Below are positions 24,001-33,000 of a DNA stretch of 64,000 bases, in pieces. The translations under genes were made by a program, and so were the position numbers. Under the pieces are notes generated by a model that saw nothing but the letters and a program-made list of their open reading frames with translations, was not told the DNA's origin and ran no database searches. How positions within the stretch are numbered: the stretch's first letter is position 1; every line of letters starts with the position of its first letter. Source of the stretch: Sceloporus undulatus (lineage: Eukaryota > Chordata > Lepidosauria > Squamata > Phrynosomatidae); assembly GCF_019175285.1 (NCBI RefSeq), contig NC_056525.1, positions 119,830,801 through 119,894,800 on the forward strand, read 5' to 3'.

Positions 24001-27000
24001 GCTCCACTCACTCACTCTCTGCACTACTTAGCAATACTATTTCAAGTTAAGAAGAATCTGATTCAGTATAACTAACATAATATTTTAATGATACTTTTTG
24101 TATTTATGACTGATTGAGAAGCAAGACATTTTACAAAGTAGGAATATGATTATTTCTGTTCCTCTGAATCCTGTACTAGGGTTTGTCAGGACTTGTCTCT
24201 TTAGAAGAATAACTAGAAATTCATATCCTATATTTAGCCCATTTAACATGAACAGCCCAGACAACTATAGATAAACATAAGTGTGTATATGGTATGTAAA
24301 ATTGACTTCAGGGCCATTAATGATCAAGCTTTCTTGAGAAAGTCTGTCCTCTCTTTTTGTCCTCAAGGAGGAATTGAAAAAACAAAGCTTTTGGACTGAT
24401 GTAGGAACTTACTTGTTTGACTCTTTTCCTTAGGCTGCAAGTTCTCTTGATGCTGAAGATGGTTTACGATTCATGCAAGAAATGATTGAGTTATCCAGTC
24501 AACAACAAAAAGAGCAGCAACTACCTCCACGTGCAGTTCAAATTGTTTCCCATCCATTTTTTGGCAGGGTAGTTTTGACCGCTGGGCCTGCACAGTTTGG
24601 AATGGACCTGTCCAAACACAAATCAGGGGTGCGTACTGTCTTTGGAGCAAAAATACTAAGTCTGTTAAACTGTGCACAAGGGTGCTTACTGGAGAAATCA
24701 CTCATATACCAGGTTTTGTATATCTGAAGCAGTTTTCCTGCAGACTTCCAAAAGTTAAGAAAGCATCTGAGCCTGAAAAACAGTTGGTTAATTTGGAAGA
24801 AAAAAGCTCAAAAATATTAAGTGGGATAGTGAATCACTTTCACAACAGTGGTTACTATGGACTTTATCACAAGGGGAAAAGCGAGGGTTTAAACTAACAT
24901 TATCCTGTGAAAATCCACGGTGGTGAAGCTAAAGAGGACTTATCCCAGCAATAAACAAGTAAGAACTAGCAATAAATCATTCACGGGGGAATCCTGTGAA
25001 TGATTTGTTGCTGTTTATTCCCTGTTTATTGCCGGGATAAGTCCTCTTTAATCGGGATGCATGTGAAAATCTTCACTGTGATCCACTATTTTCATGGCAT
25101 AATGTTAGTTTAAACCCCCATTTCCTCCCCCTATTTCCCCCCATATGATAAAGTCCTATGAAAAGGGCACAGAAGAAGAGAGTATGTGTACTTTATTTAA
25201 AATAATGTGTTCTGGATTCCCTATTGCTCATCCAGCAGCCCAAGGCCAAGGTTAATCTATAACCAGATATTTTTATATCTATAACCAGATAATTTATAAT
25301 AAGCACATTTCTGATTATCATGAAATATTAAAAAATATGACCCTCACACACACACATTTTCCTCCATAACATACTACCTAGCAGCCTTTTTTAATGGTTT
25401 CCTAGTTATGTAGATAGGCTACAGTAAGTATAGGAGGAATACTAAACAGCTGGAAAGCTGATGAGAAGAAAAAATGTCATTATGAGTTTAGGACAACCTT
25501 CCCAGTTTGAGTCTCTTCACATGTGATGGACTACATCTCAGCAGGGCCAGTGCTTAAGGATGATACAACCAACAGTCTAAAACATTTGGAAGAACTCAGA
25601 TGTGGAAGTAAAAGGTGGAGCTAGTAAAAGGATCTGTCAGAGGGGGCCACAGCCCAGAAAATGTTTATGCTTACAGTTCATTAATCTTAAAGGTGTTCTG
25701 TTCTGTTTGCTGCAAGAGACATACATGACTAAACTTCTGGACTTGTTAGGATAAATTGTGCTAATGCAGACGGATAGTCTGGATGTTACTGAATTTGTGT
25801 GTATTGCAGTTTTATTCAATAGGAACATGGGCATAAGTTAAGTTTTTAAAAAAAAAATATAAAAGTTTTTTAAAACTAAAACTAAAAACTTTTTTTTATT
25901 TTAAAGCCAGCCTGTAGTGTAGGTTGCTGGAAAACAGTAGCCTAAACCAAATGGTTAATCCCAATAAATGTTATTGATTTTGTGGATCTAGTTGAGTTAG
26001 AAGTAACAACTGAATGTAGGTCAGGTTTCATAAAATCAATTAACTTCAAAATGGCGCTAGATTTGTGTTGCTACTTTTTATAACTAGTAAGAGCAAGGAC
26101 AAATAATAACAGTATCAAGACTAAAGCTAATGGCTGCAGTTCTGTGTAGTGTGCTGGAGTTCATGGATTTAACCAGGTTTAAGTGCAGGGCACTCAGTGG
26201 AGGGCAGGACTTTGTTAGGTATATTTCCTATCATGTTGCTCAGATTTTTCACTGGAGAGAGTACAGACTTTCTACAGGCTTGATAGTCTGCTAAAACTCA
26301 TTTTCTTCAACAGACAAGAGGATTTGTTGCAGTCAGTAAACCATATAATGGATGCTCTGAGATCACCAATCCTGAAACCCTGAAGGAGAAAATTGCATTG
26401 ATGCAAAGAGGGCAGTGCATGTTTGCTGAAAAGGCACGCAATATCCAAAAAGCAGGTGCCATAGGTGGCATTGTTATTGGTAAGCAAAGCAAGTTACATA
26501 AAGACACTAATGTTAATTGTGTGGTTTTTGAATTAAGGTATGGATGGATTGTTCACTCAATTTGCTTTAAACTGAATGGTTTAGCCTATATTATACATTT
26601 CCCTGCAGAAGTATTTACACACGCACACTCCTTTGACTTTTCCACACTTTTTTGTGTTACAATCTGGAATTGAAAAGGATTTAATTGACATTAATTGACA
26701 CCAAAAATGCAACACTGTGAAGGTGCAAAATAATTTTTATTGTGATATATTTGTTGACCCAGCATGGTATATTGACCTGAATGTTGGACTAAGACTCCAG
26801 GAGACAAAGGTTCAGATCCCTACTCAGCCATGGAAACCACTAGGTAATCTTGAACAAATCATGCTTTCTCAGTCTCTGAGGAAGGTAATGATGGCTGAAT
26901 AAATATTGCCAAGAAAACCCTAGGGTTGGCATAAGTTAGAGTCCACTTGAAGGAGCATAAAAGAAGCAACAATGAAAGTAAACAAAAGCAAACTGGCATT

Positions 27001-30000
27001 TGTGGGTTCCATTACAAAAGCAAACTGGCACCCCAAAGGGGTGAATCCTTGGTTGTAGGACCTTTGGAAGGAACAGCCAAGGGTGCTGCCAGATTTGTAC
27101 ATCTGCATTCTGAAATTTCTGTCCATTCCTAGTTGTGGAATTCCCTTCCACAGAGGCTTGGTTGGCCCTTCTTTGCTTTCTTTCAGCCAGCAGGGGAAGG
27201 TCTTTTTATTTAGGCTGGCCTTTGAATTTTAACATACTGTGCATAGTTCGTATACATGGACACAGCTTCATGATGAGGATAAAAGGAAGTAGAAAGTCTA
27301 CCTGCTACTTAATAGAATGTATTAAAAATGAGTTGTGCCATTCACCTAGTGAAGGGAGGCAAGCATGGAGAGGTTTGAAACAACAACAACAAGAACAAAA
27401 GACGTGCTCTTCAGGAAGAGAGAGCGCATTCTTTCCCTGTAACATTTTCCCCCTGTAACAAGGTCAAATAACTATTCTGATCCTACTATGTGTTGCCTAT
27501 GCAGCTGCCATGTCTCAGCAGGCAGACTAAAATTTTAAATAAATGCCAAATTTGTGCTGTGACAGGCTTATTTAATATGTACAGTGCCATAGAATGCTAC
27601 TATCTTCCACTTCCACTGCATACAAGAAATATTATATGGTCACTGATAATTCAGAAGGTTAAACTGATGCATTAATGTTAATACATCTTATTCTAACGAT
27701 CTGTTCAACCAGATGATAATGAAGGAAGTAGCAGTGACACAGCTCCCCTCTTCCAAATGGCTGGAGATGGCAAGAATACCGATGACATCACTATCCCCAT
27801 GCTGTTTCTGTTTAATAAGGAAGGCAGCATTATTCTTGATGCCATCCAGGAATATGAAGCAGTAGAAGTGTTGCTTTCTGATAAAGCAAAAGACAGAGGT
27901 AAGGGCAAAACAGTGTAACAGATGGAAGATGGTTGCTGCCCAATGAGTTGACAGACTAAATTTCAGCAGTTTGGGGTGTGTCCTGAAAAGATTTTTCAAA
28001 TCATGGTGATTTAAAGGTGCTATTTGAATTGCTTTAAGTAAACCATTTTCACCCACGGCAAGAAAACAAGTAATCCAGATCCACTGAATGGCTTTTCTCA
28101 GTAAGCTGGCAGAGAAATACACCTTTTGGCCAAACACATAAAACTCCTTTACTTCTGCCAGCAAGCAAGCAGAGAGTCTTCCGTTTACTATAGTGTCTTC
28201 ATTTGAACCGAGTAACTGTGATATTGTGTGTGTGTGTGTAAGCTACCTACCATCCAAATGCATCTACAGGGATGCACAATTCCCACCCTGACCCAGATAA
28301 ACGATGCTGGAGATAAAAGGAGACTAAACATAGATGTGTTCTGATCTAGCCCCCAAATTCTGTTGTTTTAGAAAGAAATCTTTGATCACATCAACACTGT
28401 ATTTACTTAAAAACTGCCCCTTTAGTCACCTGCAGCACAATCCTCTCCATATTTGCTTGAAATGTAATCCCGCTGTGTTCAAGAGGATGTATTGCCATTG
28501 AAGTGTGTACAGAATTAGTGTTAATTTTAACATATACTTCCTTGTACTTTCTGAAGCAAAACAGTCTTGATAGTGAAAACATCCTTAAATTCTGTTGCAA
28601 AATACAAAGCTTAAGTCCTTACCTGGAATAAATTGGTTGGCCTTAAGTTACTTTTAAAAATTTAATTGGATTTTTTAACTTACACCAGATTTCAAACTTT
28701 TCTTAATTACAAGAGAGATCATTTTGAACACCAATATGTTAACAATGGCTTATGACTCTTATTTTTTAAAAAAGCTTATATTAGAAAGCTCAAAATAAAT
28801 AACAAGCAAGACCTCTTTTATGTTTGGTTAGAAAACTATTGCTTTGACATGCAGGTTAGAAAACTGGTATTTTTTTCTGTTACCTTTAAAAAATAATTTG
28901 GGGGCCTGTCAAGGAGTGAGTTAGGTTTTTTTTATGTTGTTAGTAATATAATATAGGGATGTGGTGGCTTAGTGGTTAAGAGGCAAAGTTTGAAGATCAG
29001 AAGGTTGGCAGTTCAAGGCCTGAGTGCTGCATGATGGGATGAGCTCCTGTCACTTGTCCCAACTTCTGCCAACTTAGCAGTTTGAAAGCATGCAAATGCA
29101 AGTAGATAAACAGGTACCACTTTGGTGGGAAGGTCACAGTGTTCGGTGCAGTCATGCTAGCCATATGACCACTAGAGTAGTCTTTGGACAACACTGGCTC
29201 TTTGGCTTACTAACGGAGATGAGCATCACTCCCTACAGTTGGTTACGACTAGACTTTCATGTCAAGGGATTACCTTTATCTTTACTTTAGTAACATGATT
29301 TTTTCCCAAAATCGTGTGCACAGTCATTCATTCTTGGGGAAATTGCAGTGGTTTCTTGTTACCCGTACACTGGGCGATCCACTCCTCAAGAAATAACTGA
29401 GGCTTGGGCATTTGTGCTCAGGGATCCTTTCAGTCTATTTGTACACTCTGGTTCCATTTCTTCTTTGTGGAACCCATGGCATGAATGCAATGCTGTGCTG
29501 TCACTTGGGCACCAATGCAACCCTTCCCCTCTCCAGTCTTTGGAGCTGCCTGAAAGTGGACTCTGGAGTGAGGGAATTCCCAATCCCTTGGAGATTGATT
29601 GTGGTGAACACAGGGAGCTGCCCTGAATAACCCTCCTCCAGTTTCCACTGGATTCTGCTGTTGTTAGTGGACGCCCAGTACTAGTCCTTTGGAACCGAAT
29701 ACAATATTATTTGAAAAACCATTTGACAGTTTGCAGAAAATAAAAAGTGAGGAAGGAAATCACCGTGTGCCAGAATTCTTCCTTCTGCTCCTGAAATACC
29801 AATATTCAGACAGCAAATTTCTGAATCCTCTGTCACATTTCGCAATATTGTTAGCGTGATTCCCTTAAGTAGCTACTATATTAATGAATTACCATTATAC
29901 TTTCATGTGTTTGTGGATTTAAAATGCGTATGTGCTTTTTCCCTTCTTCCTCTGCTACCCTTGGAATATCAGCAACTATATTTAAAGATAAAATGATTCC

Positions 30001-33000
30001 AAACTACATTATTGATAGCAGTAAGTATCAGACATATCTGTAGACTTTTGCTGAGAGTTCTTTAAAAACTTAATCCTTGGATGTGTTTTATCTGGTAAAA
30101 ATTAACTACAGTTTCTTAAGTCTATTTGAGGTAGTATATCTGAAGCAGCCAGGTTGTGGTTGATCAATAGATCTCCAAGGTCTAGTAATTCTCAAGTGTG
30201 CTTAAGAATCTTGGCGTCCCTCATTGAGAAGCGCAATTATGTCTGAAGAGCTTCTCAAGAAACCTTGTTTGACATGATCCATCTTCCCTCACAAGACTCA
30301 GTTAACATACTGTGGTTACACTCAGTTTGGATGATAGGAGTAGCTAAATCCTTACAGGCCGTGTTCTCCACAGTGCTCAGAATTTAACTGTGAGAAGCTC
30401 CCAAAAGTACTGGCATAAACTTAATAGAAGATCATATTTTGTTCTCAACAAATTCTACTTTGTAGATATTTTTCAAGATTCTGATTATCTAGGTTTTGGT
30501 CAGATACAGGTACTCAGATCAAGAAAAAAAAATAGGTCCAAGTCATGTTTAGATTGACTTACTATCTGATAGTTCACTTATTAATTGATCTTAGCGATTG
30601 TTTAATTTTTGGGTTCCTTTGAAATGTTTCTCAGAAAATACAGTCCCAAACACTAAAGGGCTAAAATGCTGCATCGCCTCAGAGTAGTGTAAATATCCAC
30701 TTGTAGGGATACACTACATCAGTTTTACACAACCCCCATACTGAATTGCAGCAGTGTACATCACTGAATGGGACCATACACAACATAGCTGTTTGCACAA
30801 ATCCACTTCCAATGCTGCCACCGGAATGTATGGCATGTTATTACAACACAAATAGCAAATTATTGAATTATTACAGTTCACAGTGATATTGTAAATTATG
30901 CTTTTAATTACTAACAGTAGTTTGTGATTCAGAAATCCTACCTGAATGGCTGAAAAGAGCTCTTTTGTGCTTTTGTGGATGTTGACTCTGCCTTTGAATC
31001 CATAGATAGGAGGCATCTGTGACACAGGTTAGTTGCCATAGACATTGATAGAAGGCATTTGCAATTAATACACATACTTCACTCCAGTTCTTCACATAGA
31101 GTCAGACTTGAGGCAAACAAGAAAGTATCAGAAAGTGTAACAATAAGTAGAGGTGTATGACAGGCCCAATTTATATGGGCATTCGCGACGCCCCTGTCAT
31201 GTGCTAGGGGTTGAGTGAGGATGCACCGTCCATATTGGCCTCACCCCAACACATGACGGGGGCGTCAAAATGGTGGTGCCCTGTGCACACGGGCACCACC
31301 ATCTTGATGTGACAGATGCCTAGCATCCACACGTCCCAGCGCCTTTGTGATGCCACAAGTGTGCCATTGGTGTATTGCAGCGTCACAAAGGCGCCACAAG
31401 AAGAACCTGCTTTTTGCGAGTTCTTTTCCGCAATGGAGCCGCGCGGTTTGGCCGCTGCAGCTCCCTCGTGGAGCAAACCAGGGCAGCAGGAGACCACCCT
31501 TTTTGGGTGGTCTGTATCCCGCCACAGGAATGCATTTTGCCTCGCCTTCACTTTAATTTTTATGTCAACAGTGTCATACAAGAAATGTAGGGCTTAGAAT
31601 ATTTCGCCAGCTTCAGTATTAGATGTACTTCCAAACTGAAACCCCGCACTCCATATAGTCATTGCTGCATTTTTCCAAGTTCCAAGGTGGGTGTTTGATT
31701 GTACCAGTGTTGGAAAAGTACTCGAAGATAGTTTCTCAGCTCTTGCATGGTGCAGAAGTCTGAGGAGCCTCTAAAGGCCTTTTCTGTGGAGATTTTACAG
31801 AACTCTTGTATGAGTTTCCCATTAGTTGTCTCTCAGAGTATTCCTACTTCCCTCCTGAGGGCTGGAACAAGACTGCTGCCTTTAGAAATGTACATCCATG
31901 GTGCTCTTCTCTGACACTGCCTGAATTTGGCTTGCTTAAATGAGTCTTGTTTGCCCAAAATACATTTTTTAGAACAACTCCAAACTCTATTACAAACCTC
32001 CTGGTTAAATTCTTCTAAAACTGTTTTGAACATCCATTGAATGTGCTCTCAATCTTCTCTTCCACCTAAGTTTAAACGCTGTGTTTGTTCATATCTTCAA
32101 TCACACAAATGTGCTGATTTTTATTGTATCCTTTATATAAACTTGCATTTGGTTTATAGCCATGCTTGACATTTCACTGTAGCCCTCTCAAGAAAATAAT
32201 TTATAGCTCTATGACTCCAGTGCCTTTTTGCATGAGAAGTTTAATAATATCCTGTCACGTCAAAGATTTTGTATCTGTAAATTTGGTGGAGTCAAGGATA
32301 TCTCCCACTGTTTATTAAGAAGGCCAGTGTACAAGTCTTCTAGGGAAAAATTCCCTGCCTTTGCCCTTTGTTCTTTAGCAAACAGATCCCCCTGGAACAG
32401 AACAGTAGACTACCAAGAGGCAGCAGTATTTCTGCTGCTATGCAGGTTGCTAAATTTCCTTTGGCTGCTGGAAAACAAAGAGGAAAGCAGCCATAAAAAA
32501 CTAGCAGGGTAAATAGAACTACAGTTGTCCCGATTTGGGGGGGATCTGTTGCAGAAAAGCTGCAAATATTGGAGCCTCGTTGTTTTTAATGGCTGTGCAT
32601 GGCCCCACACTTGCACACCATTTTGTCCCTCCTGGCTACCCATCCACAGAAATTCAAAACCTCAAATGGGAAATCAGTGAATCCAGAGGGACAACTGTAT
32701 GTCTTGCCTTTTAAAGCTTTTTGCACCTATGTTTTAATCTGGCAGGGGACTCGGTATTTTTATTGGCAGCAGAAGGGAGAGTTTTATTATACATTTTAAT
32801 TTTAGTTATTTAGTAATTTAATCTCTTATTAGGAGTGGTTGTTGTTTGACAAATGAAATCAAACAAAGTTAATTTTTAGTCTGCTTTCTATATGTTAATG
32901 TACAAAATTATGGCGGCCTCTGGCTATAAACCATGTTTACATGACATGACAGTATTACTTGGGAAAAGCAAAGAAAGGGGTTTACGCTCCAGAGTCATGT

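Noticed and set aside
27688-28164. 158-codon minus-strand open frame
   Set aside because: It is partly the antisense of the EDEM3 exon at 27713-27898 and has no domain or splice support.
28958-29030. tRNA gene, because of A-box- and B-box-like motifs
   Set aside because: No cloverleaf can be closed and the motifs head a 330-bp SINE; the same holds for 26755-26830.
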